Shown piece by piece: positions 50,485 to 59,494 of a DNA stretch of 64,000 bases; position 1 is the stretch's first letter, and each line of letters begins with the position of its first letter. Under the pieces are notes generated by a model, which worked only from the letters and a program-made list of their open reading frames with translations, had not been told where the DNA came from and made no database searches. This stretch comes from JALHVH01 sp964585685 (GTDB lineage Bacteria > Acidobacteriota > Aminicenantia > Aminicenantales > Saccharicenantaceae), in NCBI GenBank assembly GCA_964585685.1, contig CAZPEP010000005.1:1-64000 (forward strand), given 5' to 3'. The position numbers were made by a program, and so were the translations under genes.

Positions 50485-51995
50485 CAGGAAACTTTCAACG
50501 GGATGATCATGTCCTGGGACTGGCCGTCGCCCTCCCTCCGGACGAGGAGGATGATCTCTTCGCCCGAGGGCGTCTTCTTCAGGATGCCCTCGAACTCGCT
50601 GACGGTGGCGACCTTCTTCCGGTTGACCTCGAGGATGATGTCGCCGGTCGTGAGCCCCGCCTTGTCGGCCTCGCTGTAGTTCCGGACCTCGGTGACGAGG
50701 AGCCCTTCGAGCGTCCGGTAGCCGTAGCGGCGGGCCAGGCTTGGCGTTATGGGGGTCAAGGACAGCCCTACATCCTTGTCGGAGCTCGTCGCCTGACCCT
50801 TCTCGACCTCGGGGTCCATCTCCTCGATGGTCGGTGCGAGCGTGATCTCCTTGCCGTCGCGGATGACCTTGATGCTGATCTTCTTCCACGGCTCGATGTC
50901 GGCGATCTTGAACTTGAGGTCGTTGCTGTCCTCGATGGGTTGGCCGCTGATCTCAACGATGACGTCGTACTGCTTGAAGCCGGCCTTTTCAGCCGGGCCG
51001 TCGGGTTCGATCGTCGTGATGATGGCGCCCTTCGAGGCCTTGATCCCGAACTGCTTGCGCATGCCGTCTGTCACGTTCTGCATGACGACGCCAAGGCGGC
51101 CCCGGGTTACCTTGCCCTTGTCCTTGAGCTGGGCGATGATCTTTTTAGCCATGTTGGAGGGGATGGCGAAGCCGATGCCGATGTTCCCGCCGGTCGGCGA
51201 GAGGATGTTGCTGTTGATGCCGATGACCTCGCCCCGCATGTTGACCAGCGGGCCGCCGGAGTTCCCCCGGTTGATGGCCGCGTCGGTTTGGATGAAATCC
51301 TGGTAGGTCGGGACGTTCATGCCCACGCCGAGCTGGCGCCCCTTGGCGGAGACGATCCCCGCGGTCACGGTGTGCTCCATGCCCAGCGGGTTGCCGATGG
51401 CGAGGACCCACTCGCCGACCTTGACCTGCGCGGAGTCTCCCAACGTCGCGAAGGGCAGGTCCTTGGCCTCGATCTTGAGAAGGGCCAGGTCGGTCTTGGG
51501 GTCCGCCCCGACGACCTTGGCTTCGTAGTCCTTCCCCTGGAGGGTCGTGATCGTGTTCTTGACCGAATCCTCGGCGATGTGATTATTGGTCAGGATATAG
51601 CCGTCGGCCGTGATGAAGAACCCCGTCCCCTGGACGGCACTCCGGTATTCCTGGGGCTGGCGTGGCGCGGGGCGGCCGAAGAACCGGTCCCAGAAGTCGT
51701 CGAACGGGAACTGGTCCTCGAATCCCTGCTGCTGTTGGGCTTTTTCCTTGTGTTCGCTGACGATCTTGACGACCGCCGGCCCGACCTTCTCGGAGATCCC
51801 GACGAAGTCGAGGTCCGTCCGGACCTCGGGGGTCGCCGAGGCATATAGGTTCGTCGATACGGCCGGAGCCGAGGGAGAGACGGTGGCGGCCGCCGGGGGG
51901 GCGGAGTGCTGTTCGGGCAGATATACGAATACGTATCCTGCCGCGAGAAGTCCCAGGGCGAAACCGGCTAAAGCTACCCAGACGAATTTTCTCAT
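50484..51995 (-). CDS. degP: Periplasmic serine protease HtrA/DegP family
   Basis: 503 residues from the ATG after CCGGAGGGACAC; a longer frame to 52049 lacks a site. N-terminal signal anchor ('FVWVALAGFALGLLAAGYVF'). Trypsin-like domain with His in 'LTNNHIAEDS', Asp in 'DPKTDLALLKIE' and Ser in 'AINRGNSGGPLVN'; a Gln-rich loop ('KAQQQQGFEDQ') is the typical LA loop. Two PDZ domains follow (~300-390 and ~410-500). It performs quality control in the periplasm. A repeat-rich 308-base gap lies upstream, shared with the divergent thymidylate kinase. Confidence 0.93.
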   Translation of the reverse strand: MRKFVWVALAGFALGLLAAGYVFVYLPEQHSAPPAAATVSPSAPAVSTNLYASATPEVRTDLDFVGISEKVGPAVVKIVSEHKEKAQQQQGFEDQFPFDDFWDRFFGRPAPRQPQEYRSAVQGTGFFITADGYILTNNHIAEDSVKNTITTLQGKDYEAKVVGADPKTDLALLKIEAKDLPFATLGDSAQVKVGEWVLAIGNPLGMEHTVTAGIVSAKGRQLGVGMNVPTYQDFIQTDAAINRGNSGGPLVNMRGEVIGINSNILSPTGGNIGIGFAIPSNMAKKIIAQLKDKGKVTRGRLGVVMQNVTDGMRKQFGIKASKGAIITTIEPDGPAEKAGFKQYDVIVEISGQPIEDSNDLKFKIADIEPWKKISIKVIRDGKEITLAPTIEEMDPEVEKGQATSSDKDVGLSLTPITPSLARRYGYRTLEGLLVTEVRNYSEADKAGLTTGDIILEVNRKKVATVSEFEGILKKTPSGEEIILLVRREGDGQSQDMIIPLKVS

Positions 51996-52303
51996 GTGTC
52001 CCTCCGGAGCATAAACTCTGAAACTAGCATATCCATCGGAAAAATACAACGTCCTAACCTCTTTCTAACGCGTCTCGGTCCAGAACGTTGCATTCGGCCC
52101 GCCTTCGGGTTAGCATGAAAAGGTTCCCGGTCCCGGGTCTTGGGCCCTGGTTGAATTGGAGTCGCAGGCTTTAGCCTGCGGGAGGCTTTGGCGTGCGTCT
52201 CGGCTTGGGTCGCAACCATTAGGTTGCTTCTTCGACGGAAGCTCAGGCTAAAGCTTGAGATAACAGCGGTTGCGCAGCTTCAGCCTGTGCTTATCGTGAA
52301 GCC
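51996..52303. repeat. Divergent intergenic gap holding three palindromic repeats
   Basis: Palindromes: CGCAGGCTTTAGCCTGCG (52163-52180), GCAACCATTAGGTTGC (52212-52227), CTCAGGCTAAAGCTTGAG (52242-52259), and a weaker half-copy GCAGCTTCAGCCTGTGC near 52274. They belong to a family repeated at 48134-48152, 57904-57921, 57973-57990 and 63253-63270, often followed by GGCTAC. Promoters for htrA and tmk must also lie here but are not evident. Confidence 0.75.
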
Positions 52304-52927
52304 ATGAGAAAGACCGATACGAAACAACTGTGCGAAAAGCGCGGCCGTCTCATCGTCCTCGAGGGCATCGATGGCTCGGGGAAGTCCACCCAGGCGAAGC
52401 TCCTCGTCAGGCGGCTCGCGGCCCGGGGGATCCGAACGGCCCTCTTTCGGGAGCCGACGCGCGGGAAATGGGGCCGGTTGATCCGGGAGAAAGCCCGGAG
52501 GGCGGGCTCCCTGACGCCGGAGGAAGAGCTCGACCTCTTCGTCAAGGACCGCCGGGAGAATGTCGAACGGAACCTCAAGCCTGCCTTGGCCGCCGGGAAG
52601 ACGGTCGTCCTTGACCGCTACTATTTTTCGACCATCGCTTACCAGGGGGCCAAGGGCATCGACCCTGGGCGCATCCGGAGAATGAACGAGCGTTTCGCCG
52701 TTCGTCCGGACCTCGTTTTCATCGTCGATATCGAAGCGGGGAGGGGATTGGCCAGGATCGGCGGCCGGGGCCGCCGGGACGAGCTCTTCGAGCGCGAGGA
52801 CTACCTGGCCCGCGTCCGCGAGATCTTCAGAGGGTTCCGCGGCCGAAAATTCGTGCATATCGACGGCAACAGGGATATCAGGGAGATCAGCGACGAGATC
52901 CTCAGAGGGGTCAGGTCTAAAATTTAA
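52304..52927 (+). CDS. tmk: Thymidylate kinase
   Basis: 207 residues; phosphorylates dTMP to dTDP. P-loop 'LIVLEGIDGSGKSTQAKLLV', 'LFREPTRGKWG' (DR-like phosphate loop region), 'VVLDRYYFSTIAYQGAKG' with the DRY-type motif, and a lid rich in Arg ('RIGGRGRRDELFEREDYLAR'). The N-terminus has ~12 extra residues before the P-loop strand. The sequence departs from classical Tmk in the lid but keeps all nucleotide-binding parts, so another deoxynucleoside monophosphate kinase is a minor alternative. It is followed by PBP1A after an inverted repeat. Confidence 0.82.
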   Translation: MRKTDTKQLCEKRGRLIVLEGIDGSGKSTQAKLLVRRLAARGIRTALFREPTRGKWGRLIREKARRAGSLTPEEELDLFVKDRRENVERNLKPALAAGKTVVLDRYYFSTIAYQGAKGIDPGRIRRMNERFAVRPDLVFIVDIEAGRGLARIGGRGRRDELFEREDYLARVREIFRGFRGRKFVHIDGNRDIREISDEILRGVRSKI

Positions 52928-52972
52928 ACTTTTCGGTCGGCCAAAAAGTTGAATGTTGAGACCTGACCCCTC
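52905..52972. repeat. 14-bp perfect inverted repeat around the end of tmk (GGGGTCAGGTCT type)
   Basis: GAGGGGTCAGGTCT (52905-52918) and AGACCTGACCCCTC (52959-52972) pair perfectly around a 40-base A+T-rich loop. The left arm overlaps the last codons of tmk. It may form a terminator-like stem. TATAAT at 52981-52986 with TTGAGA 19 bases upstream could start PBP1A transcription. The TGACCCCTC half recurs near 63433. Confidence 0.65.
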
Positions 52973-53001
52973 AGCTTTGCTATAATTGACCGGTAAGACC
53001 C

Positions 53002-55401
53002 ATGAAGATTCCCAATCTCAAGTTAAAGATCCGCAAGCTCGGGAAGTCCGGCTGGCTCCGCGTCCTGCTCCTCATTCTTGCCGCGGGGGCGACCTGCGCC
53101 CTGGGGGCCATGTTCGGTGCCTACATGGCCATCCGGAACAACCTCCCGTCGGTCGATCAGATCGAGAACCTCCGGCCCAAGATCATCACGACGATCCTGT
53201 CCGACAAGGGCGAGGCCGTCAAAGAGTTCGCCGAGGAGCGGCGGATCGAGGTGCCGTATGCCAGCATCCCCGACGTCCTGAAGGAGGCCATCATTGCCAC
53301 CGAAGACCCCCGGTTCTACGCCCACAAGGGCGTGGATTACGTGGGCATCCTCCGGGCGGTCAAGGAAGACATCGTCAAGATCGGGCGCGGCTCGCTCCGC
53401 CGGCCCCAAGGCGGGAGCACCATCACCCAGCAGTTGGCCCGGTCGCTGTTCCTCTACTCCAAGCAGACCATCCGGCGGAAGCTCAAGGAGATGGCCGTCG
53501 CCTTGCGCATCGAGCAGAAATATTCCAAGGAGAGGATCCTTGAGCTCTACTGCAACCAGTTCTACCTCGGCCACGGCGCCTACGGCGTCGAGTCCGCTTC
53601 GAATCTCTATTTCGGCAAGAGCGTTTCGGCCCTTGACCTCGACGAAGCGGCCCTGATCGCGGGCATCTTCCGGGGGCCGTCGGTCTATTCCCCATACACG
53701 AACGCCGAGAGGACCCTTCAGCGCCGCAACCACGTCCTCAACCGGATGGCCGAGGAGGGGTACATCGCCAAGGGTCAGGCCGAGGCGGCCAAGGCCCGGC
53801 CGATCAGCGTCCTGCCGCTCCGCCGGACAAGCGCCGAGGTCGGAGCCTATTTCTTCGAGGAGGTCCGCCGGTACCTCGAAAAGAACTACGGCGCCGACGC
53901 CCTCTACAACGCCGGCCTCAAGGTTTATACGACCCTCGATCCGGAGCTCCAGAAATATGCCGAGGATTCCCTGCGGGCCGGGCTCCGGGCCCAGGACAAG
54001 AAGCGGGGCTGGCGGCGAGACAAGCAGAACCTCCTCGCCGAGGGGACGGCCGACCTCCGGGCCATCTGGCTGGAAAGCTGGGCGACCCACGCGATCGAGA
54101 CCGGCGAGGTCGCGGACGCCGTCGTCCTGAGCGCCGGCAAGGCCGAGGCCGTCGTCCGCCTCAAGGACCGCGTCGGCCGGATGACGAGCAAGGGTATCGA
54201 GTGGACCAAGGCCCGGAACCTCGACGCCCTGATCCGGCCCGGGGACGTCATCCAGGTCCAGGTGAAGACGGTCCCCTCCGGGGACGGGGAGCTCGTCGTC
54301 GCCTTGGACCAGGAACCCCAGGTCGAGGGGGCCTTCCTGGTCATCGACCCCCCGACCGGGCAGATCAAGGCGATGACCGGCGGCTATTCCTACCGCCGAA
54401 GCCAGTTCAACCGGGCGACCCAGGCCCTCCGTCAGACGGGGTCGGTCATCAAGCCCTTCCTCTACACGGCCGCCGTCGAGAACGGATTCACCCCGGCGAC
54501 CATCATCCAGGACGAGCCGGTGACGTTCAATGACAGGTGGACGGGGGAGCCTTGGACGCCCCGGAACTACGATCGGGTATACAAGGGTTCGGTGACCCTC
54601 CGCAAGGGCCTCGAGGAGTCGCGGAACGTCGTCACGGCCCGGATCCTGGACTACATCTCGCCCCAGGTCGGTGTCGATTACTGCCGCCGGTTCGGCCTGA
54701 CCTCGGCCATCTACCCCTACCTTTCGCTATCGCTCGGAACCTTCGAGGTCACGCTCCTCGAGCTCGTCTCGGGCTTTTCGGCCTTTCCCAACAAGGGCGT
54801 CCGGGTCAAGCCCTGCTTCATCACCCGCATCGAGGACAAGGGCGGCAACGTCCTCGAGGAGAACAAGGTCGAATCCGAGGAGGTCATGCCGCCCCAGACG
54901 GCCTACATGATGACTTATCTCCTCCAAGGCGTCGTCCGGGAGGGGACGGCTGCGGCCGCCGCCGCCCTCGGCTGGCCGCTGGCCGGCAAGACGGGGACCA
55001 CGGACAAATACACCGACGCCTGGTACATGGGATTCTCGCCCACGATGTGCGCGGGCGTCTGGGTCGGCTACGACACCAAGATCACCCTGGGCGAGCGCCA
55101 GTCCGGTGCCGCCGTCGCCCTGCCCATCTGGATCGACTTCTTCGGGAAGGTCGTCGAATCGCGGAAGAAAGACGCTGTGGTCCGCGGCGTCGAGCTCGTC
55201 CCCGAGGACTTCGAGGTTCCGCCCAACCTGAGCTTTATCGAGATCGATCGCAAAACCGGCCTCCTGGCGACGCCCATCTGCCGTTTCCCCCTTCTCGAGG
55301 TCTTCTTCCCGGGCACCGAGCCCTCCCGCTTCTGCACGAACCAGGACCACCTCAGGATCCTGGACTATTACTCGCAGGAAACCGCCCGCGAAGAACATTG
55401 A
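53002..55401 (+). CDS. Penicillin-binding protein 1A, bifunctional transglycosylase/transpeptidase
   Basis: 799 residues; polymerises and crosslinks peptidoglycan at the outer face of the inner membrane. One N-terminal membrane helix (~20-45). GT51 domain with 'EAIIATEDPRFYAHKGVDYV' (catalytic Glu), 'RRPQGGSTITQQLARSLFLY', 'KLKEMAVALRIEQKYSKERI'. An OB-like insert (~320-440) precedes the transpeptidase with Ser481 in 'TGSVIKPF', 'SRN' and 'KTGTTDKY' near 663. The C-terminus is short and Cys-containing. It stands downstream of tmk; the GC-rich palindrome after it probably ends both this and the convergent FecR-domain gene. Confidence 0.93.
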   Translation: MKIPNLKLKIRKLGKSGWLRVLLLILAAGATCALGAMFGAYMAIRNNLPSVDQIENLRPKIITTILSDKGEAVKEFAEERRIEVPYASIPDVLKEAIIATEDPRFYAHKGVDYVGILRAVKEDIVKIGRGSLRRPQGGSTITQQLARSLFLYSKQTIRRKLKEMAVALRIEQKYSKERILELYCNQFYLGHGAYGVESASNLYFGKSVSALDLDEAALIAGIFRGPSVYSPYTNAERTLQRRNHVLNRMAEEGYIAKGQAEAAKARPISVLPLRRTSAEVGAYFFEEVRRYLEKNYGADALYNAGLKVYTTLDPELQKYAEDSLRAGLRAQDKKRGWRRDKQNLLAEGTADLRAIWLESWATHAIETGEVADAVVLSAGKAEAVVRLKDRVGRMTSKGIEWTKARNLDALIRPGDVIQVQVKTVPSGDGELVVALDQEPQVEGAFLVIDPPTGQIKAMTGGYSYRRSQFNRATQALRQTGSVIKPFLYTAAVENGFTPATIIQDEPVTFNDRWTGEPWTPRNYDRVYKGSVTLRKGLEESRNVVTARILDYISPQVGVDYCRRFGLTSAIYPYLSLSLGTFEVTLLELVSGFSAFPNKGVRVKPCFITRIEDKGGNVLEENKVESEEVMPPQTAYMMTYLLQGVVREGTAAAAAALGWPLAGKTGTTDKYTDAWYMGFSPTMCAGVWVGYDTKITLGERQSGAAVALPIWIDFFGKVVESRKKDAVVRGVELVPEDFEVPPNLSFIEIDRKTGLLATPICRFPLLEVFFPGTEPSRFCTNQDHLRILDYYSQETAREEH

Positions 55402-55402
55402 A

Positions 55403-55439
55403 GGGGCCCCCCTCCCCCGGGGGAGGGGGAAGGGGGCCC
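55403..55439. terminator. GC-rich palindrome between convergent genes
   Basis: CCCCCTCCCCC directly abuts its complement GGGGGAGGGGG (55408-55429), and an outer GGGCC/GGCCC adds to it. No T-run follows on either strand, so it is only a likely bidirectional terminator. Confidence 0.5.
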
Positions 55440-55461
55440 GAGGGGATTAAAACAGAGGAGG

Positions 55462-57336
55462 TTAATGCTTTTTATGCACGCTTCCCGAGGAAGAGCTCCG
55501 CGAAGAGGATGAGCCGCGGGAGGACGAGGAACCGCGCGAGGCCGATCCGGACTTGGACGAGGATCCGGAGCGCGAAGACACCTTGGATCCGGAGGATGAG
55601 GATGAGGAAGAGGACGACGAGGAGCTCCTTCGGTAGGTGTAGTTTTCCCCGGAGAATTGCTTTAGGATCCGCCCGATGGAGGATTCGCGCCAGGGATTGT
55701 CACCCTCGCTGGAATACCGGCTCCCGCCGATCTTGATGGACGAAGGGTATCCGACGATGCCCCGGGACAAGACCATTGTCCCGCCGTCGTCGCTCGTCCC
55801 GCGGAATAGCGATTCGTCATCCCCGTAACGACCGAGGCTGAAGCTCGCTGAATCCCCCTTCTTCTTGATCTTTCCCGAGGGCGTCTTCTTCGAGGCCGGC
55901 GCGGTCGCCTTGGGCTTGCTCTTGCTGCCGCGAGAGCTCACGGAGCCGGTCTTCGAGCCGCGCGGCGACACGCCGCCGATCTCCGAGCTCGGCTCGTCTC
56001 CCTTGAGTGAGATCGGCCCGTCACCCTTGCGCAGGAGGACCTTCCGGCCCTCGAGGGGCTGGACCAGGGTTCGGTTCCCGCCGACCGGCTTGAGGGTCAG
56101 TTCTCCGCTGGAGAGGGTGATCCTGTTCAACCCCTTGAGCGCGTCGCCCCGGAGCGCGACGGGCGAGATGTTCTTCGCCTGGAGCTGGTCCCTGCGGATG
56201 ACCGTCAGGGCGTGCGAGTTCCAGGGGTAATTGTCGCCTTGCCAGCGGCCGTTGAAGTATCCGTCGACGATGACCACGGGGTAGCCCCAGTAACTCATCG
56301 GGGCCCAGCCGAAGTAATCGTTGTCCCACCACCAGTCGACCCATCCGGGGCCCCAGAGGGACGTGGGGATCCAGTACCAGCCCATCCCGACACCCCAGTG
56401 CCAGCGGCCGTAATGGAAGGTCGACCAGCCCCAGGGCTCGTAGGGCATCCAGGTCCAGCCGGAGAGCGACAGCCAGGTCCAGCGCCCGTTCGAATAGGGG
56501 CGCCAGCCCTCCTCGATCCCCCGGGGGACCCAGACGTTTCCATAGGGCGCGAGGTACATCCAGTCGCCATACTGACCGAGCTCGTTCTCATAGTCCTCGA
56601 GCTCGTTCGGCAGGTAGCGCTTAGGAAGCCTTTTCGAGACCTCGACGTTTCGCGAGTCGTTCCAGCGGTCGAAGCCGTCGGTGGCCGCGGCCATGAACTG
56701 GGAGGGCCGGGAGGGGAACCGTCCCTCCGCCGCCTCGATGCGCTGGCCGGCCTTGATCAGGATGGAGCCTTCTTCGCCCGCGGCCTCGACGAGGCCACGG
56801 AACACAAGAACCTCGGTGTCCTTGTTCTCCTTGACGTCGATGCGGTACAGACCCTCGTCCAGGACGTAGAAGGACGTGTCGGCCGTATGGACCTCGATGC
56901 CCTTTTCCCGGGCCAGGTTGGACACCTCGAGGTAGACGGCGCCGGACCAAACACGGATCCGAACCGTGTCGTCGCCCTTCTTCGGGAGGTTCAGGAAATC
57001 GATCTTGGTCTCGTTGTCGAGGCGGACGTAATTGCCGCGGCCGAAGTGGATCTCGGCCCGGCCGTCGGTCGTCCCGAGCCTGTCGCCCTCGGTGACGGGG
57101 GTGTTGACGACGCATTCCTCGTAGCCGATGTCGGAGGCCCTCTGGATGAAGGCGGTTCCGGTGAGGTGGCTCAGGCGGGCCACGGAATCGTTTGTATACG
57201 CGGTCTCCTGCTGTTCCTGGGGTATCAGCTGTTCCTCGGGAACAGGCGTTTCCTGGGGTTCCTGCTGTTCCTGACCGAACAAGGGGAAGGCTATGGCTAA
57301 AGCTAGGACCAGGATCATCGCGCATTTCTTGTTCAT
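55462..57336 (-). CDS. Exported FecR-domain protein with Trp/Gly/Tyr-rich repeats and Ser-rich tail
   Basis: 624 residues, starting at the ATG eight bases after GAGGAG (an ATG two codons earlier is too close). Signal peptide ends 'PLFGQ', then a Gln/Glu/Pro stretch. Residues ~45-190 show the FecR beta-sandwich ('RLSHLTGTAFIQR', 'GDRLGTTDGRAEIHFGRGNY', 'VRIRVWSGAVYLEVSN'). From ~225 to 370 come repeated 'WRPYSNGRWTWLSLSGWTW', 'GWSTFHYGRWHWGVGMGWYW' units like DUF6600 proteins. The last ~90 residues are basic and Ser-rich with an uninterrupted run of 13 Ser. Function unknown; a surface or periplasmic structural protein is likely. Confidence 0.8.
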   Translation of the reverse strand: MNKKCAMILVLALAIAFPLFGQEQQEPQETPVPEEQLIPQEQQETAYTNDSVARLSHLTGTAFIQRASDIGYEECVVNTPVTEGDRLGTTDGRAEIHFGRGNYVRLDNETKIDFLNLPKKGDDTVRIRVWSGAVYLEVSNLAREKGIEVHTADTSFYVLDEGLYRIDVKENKDTEVLVFRGLVEAAGEEGSILIKAGQRIEAAEGRFPSRPSQFMAAATDGFDRWNDSRNVEVSKRLPKRYLPNELEDYENELGQYGDWMYLAPYGNVWVPRGIEEGWRPYSNGRWTWLSLSGWTWMPYEPWGWSTFHYGRWHWGVGMGWYWIPTSLWGPGWVDWWWDNDYFGWAPMSYWGYPVVIVDGYFNGRWQGDNYPWNSHALTVIRRDQLQAKNISPVALRGDALKGLNRITLSSGELTLKPVGGNRTLVQPLEGRKVLLRKGDGPISLKGDEPSSEIGGVSPRGSKTGSVSSRGSKSKPKATAPASKKTPSGKIKKKGDSASFSLGRYGDDESLFRGTSDDGGTMVLSRGIVGYPSSIKIGGSRYSSEGDNPWRESSIGRILKQFSGENYTYRRSSSSSSSSSSSSGSKVSSRSGSSSKSGSASRGSSSSRGSSSSRSSSSGSVHKKH

Positions 57337-57991
57337 GATCATTCTCCTCGCACTCTCATTATAGCAAAATCCATGCCAAGAAATCCCCCCGATCCCCCCT
57401 TTACCAAAGGGGGGAGATCTAGCCCTGGCCCCCTTTACCAAAGGGGGGAACTGACTCTGTACCCCCATTTAACACGGGGGAACGGACCCTGCCTCCGTCC
57501 TTTCCAAAGGGGAGAACTGACTCTGCACCCCCATAAAACATGGGGGAACGGACCCTGCATCCGTCCTTTCCAAAGGGGAGAACTGACTCTGTACCCCCAT
57601 TTAACACGGGGGAACGGACCCTGCATCCGTCCTTTCCAAAGGGGGGAACTGACTCTGCACCCCCATAAAACATGGGGGAACGGATCTTACCCCCCTTTAT
57701 TAAAAGGGGGGCAAGGGGGGATTTAGGTGTCCTCGATATGGGACGAGTGACATGATTTGGCTACGCAGCTCAATAGCCACGGCTATAAGGCGCGGAAGGG
57801 CCCAAAGGGCCGCAGCTACGAGGCAACAACGAGGCCCCCCTTTGGAAAAGGGAGGTTGGGGGGATTTCCGTAAAGTGCGAGGCCGGCCCATGCTGGCGGT
57901 AGGCGCAGGCTTTAGCCGGCGTCCGGGAATATGCTTTGTGGTGCTTCAGGCCGTTTCTTGGCTATGCCTAAGCTCAGGCTAAAGCCTGAGG
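57337..57991. repeat. 655-base repeat-filled gap, including four tandem 66-bp units
   Basis: Four consecutive 66-bp units (57440-57703) each read AAAGGGGRGAACTGACTCTG, then a C5/G5 hairpin, then GAACGGACCCTGCMTCCGTC. Odd units have the hairpin loop ATTTAACAC, even units ATAAAACAT, so the true period is a 132-bp pair. C6/G6 hairpins flank the array (57390-57440, 57690-57725, 57835-57860), and palindromes of the CTCAGGCTAAAGCCTGAG family lie at 57904-57921 and 57973-57990. Frames stay open only because 66 is divisible by three; no ribosome sites are present, so no gene is called. Confidence 0.85.
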
Positions 57992-59494
57992 CTACCAGGA
58001 CTTGTGGGCGAACAGCTTCGCGGCCTTGAGCTTCGCCAGGACCCGGGCCATGACGGCGTAGCGCTTGAGGTCGCCGAACGAACGGATGTGGCGGACGGCC
58101 CGGAGCGTCTTGCGAACGATCGAGACGTTCCCCCCGCTCATCGCCCAGCGGAAGAGGAGCTCGCTCACCTGGCTCCAGGTCAGCCTGTCCAGGAAGAGCG
58201 GCACGTCGCCCTGGGCCGAGGGCAGGGTCACGACGCGTGACCTGTACCTCTTCGTCCAGGTGAAGTCCTCCGGCAGGAGGCCCAGCTCCTTCGCCGTGGC
58301 CTCGAGGGGTGTCCCCGGATAGACGTGGAGGACGGCGACCGAAGCCTCGACCTCCTTCCGGTAGCGCTCGATGATGCCGGCGGTTTCCTGCGCCTCTTCC
58401 CAGGTCTCGGTCGGGTGGCTGAAGATGAAGAAGACGTTGGGGATGATGCCGAGCTCCCCGCACCAGCGGACGAGGTTGTGGAAGTCCTCGATCTCGATCA
58501 TCTTGTGGATGACCTCGCGCCGGACCCGCTCCGAGCCCGCCTCGATGCCGAACGAGACGTGAAAGAGGCCGGCCTTCTTCATTTTCTCGAGGAGCGGCCG
58601 GGTGATGAGGTCGAGCCGGACCTCGGCCCGCCAGAAGATGTCGAGCTTGCGCTCGAGGATGAGGTCGCAAATGCGATCGACGCGCTTCGGGCTGGCGTTG
58701 AACGTGTCGTCGTAGAAGAAGACGACGCGGACACCGCGCTCGCGGACGTGGGCTTCGATCTCGTCGACGACGTTCTCGGGGCTTCTCATGCGGACGTGGC
58801 GGCCCCAGTTGATGGGCGTCGCGCAGAAGTTGCAGTCGAACGGACAGCCGCGGCTGGCCATGATGTTGACGGCCTGGAGCGGGCCATGACCCGGGACGTC
58901 GATCTTGAAGTTGAACTTCTCGAATGGGACAAGATGGAAGGCGGGGAAGGGGAGGCTGTCGAGGTCGGCGATAGGGGCGCGCGGCCGCGTGGCGATGACC
59001 TTCCCGTCCGCGTCCCTATAGGAAATGCCGTCGATCGCGGCGAGCCGTGCCCAAAGGGACTGCCGATCGCCCCCGGCCTTCTCGACGGACCGGCAGAGCT
59101 CGAGCGTTGTCACCTCGCCCTCGCCCCGGACGACGACGTCGAGCTCGGGGAGGTGGGACAGGGTGTCCGCGGAAGCCATTGACGCGTGCGGCCCGCCCAT
59201 CACGGTCAGGACACCGGGAAGGGCCCGGCGCGCGATCTTGACGAGCTTGAAGCTCTGGAACCGGTTCTCGGTCGTGGACGTGACGCCCACGACGTCGGGC
59301 CGCTCTGCGCGGATCCTGTCGCGGATCCCGCCCCAGTCGAGCCCCAGGACGTCGGCCGGGACGACGCGGACGTCGATCCCTTCCTTCTCGAGGACGGCTC
59401 CGATGGTGAGGAGGCCCAGGGTGGGCATCGTCGAACCCTTGGACCAGCGCTCGGCGAAGTAGCCGCCGGGCGGAACGAAAAGCAGGACCTTCAT
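57992..59494 (-). CDS. Radical SAM enzyme with N-terminal B12-binding-type domain
   Basis: 500 residues. Residues 1-140 are a B12-binding-like Rossmann domain ('PTLGLLTIGAVLEKEGIDVR', 'DVVGVTSTTENRFQSFKLVK', 'VMGGPHASMASADTL') but without the DxHxxG base-off motif. The radical SAM core follows with C217, C221 and C224 in 'GCPFDCNFC', and 'FFYDDTFNASPKRVDRICDL', 'FHVSFGIEAGSERVRREVIH'. A ~110-residue C-terminal region is unassigned. Such enzymes perform methylations or ring rearrangements on lipids, cofactors or natural products. Its start lies four bases inside the end of smc on the same strand, so it is co-transcribed; that pairing does not reveal the substrate. Confidence 0.87.
   Translation of the reverse strand: MKVLLFVPPGGYFAERWSKGSTMPTLGLLTIGAVLEKEGIDVRVVPADVLGLDWGGIRDRIRAERPDVVGVTSTTENRFQSFKLVKIARRALPGVLTVMGGPHASMASADTLSHLPELDVVVRGEGEVTTLELCRSVEKAGGDRQSLWARLAAIDGISYRDADGKVIATRPRAPIADLDSLPFPAFHLVPFEKFNFKIDVPGHGPLQAVNIMASRGCPFDCNFCATPINWGRHVRMRSPENVVDEIEAHVRERGVRVVFFYDDTFNASPKRVDRICDLILERKLDIFWRAEVRLDLITRPLLEKMKKAGLFHVSFGIEAGSERVRREVIHKMIEIEDFHNLVRWCGELGIIPNVFFIFSHPTETWEEAQETAGIIERYRKEVEASVAVLHVYPGTPLEATAKELGLLPEDFTWTKRYRSRVVTLPSAQGDVPLFLDRLTWSQVSELLFRWAMSGGNVSIVRKTLRAVRHIRSFGDLKRYAVMARVLAKLKAAKLFAHKSW

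Noticed and set aside
57440..57703. CRISPR array
   Set aside because: The 66-bp units are contiguous and near-identical throughout, without variable spacers; no cas genes are present.
57373..57726. Open frames with 22-residue periodicity on both strands
   Set aside because: They follow from a 66-bp non-coding tandem repeat. There is no start with a ribosome site and identical openness on both strands.
57992..59494. The radical SAM protein as maturase of the small peptides at 2541-3092
   Set aside because: It is 55 kb away, coupled to smc, has a B12-type domain and lacks a SPASM-like Cys-rich tail or peptide-recognition element. No evidence links them.
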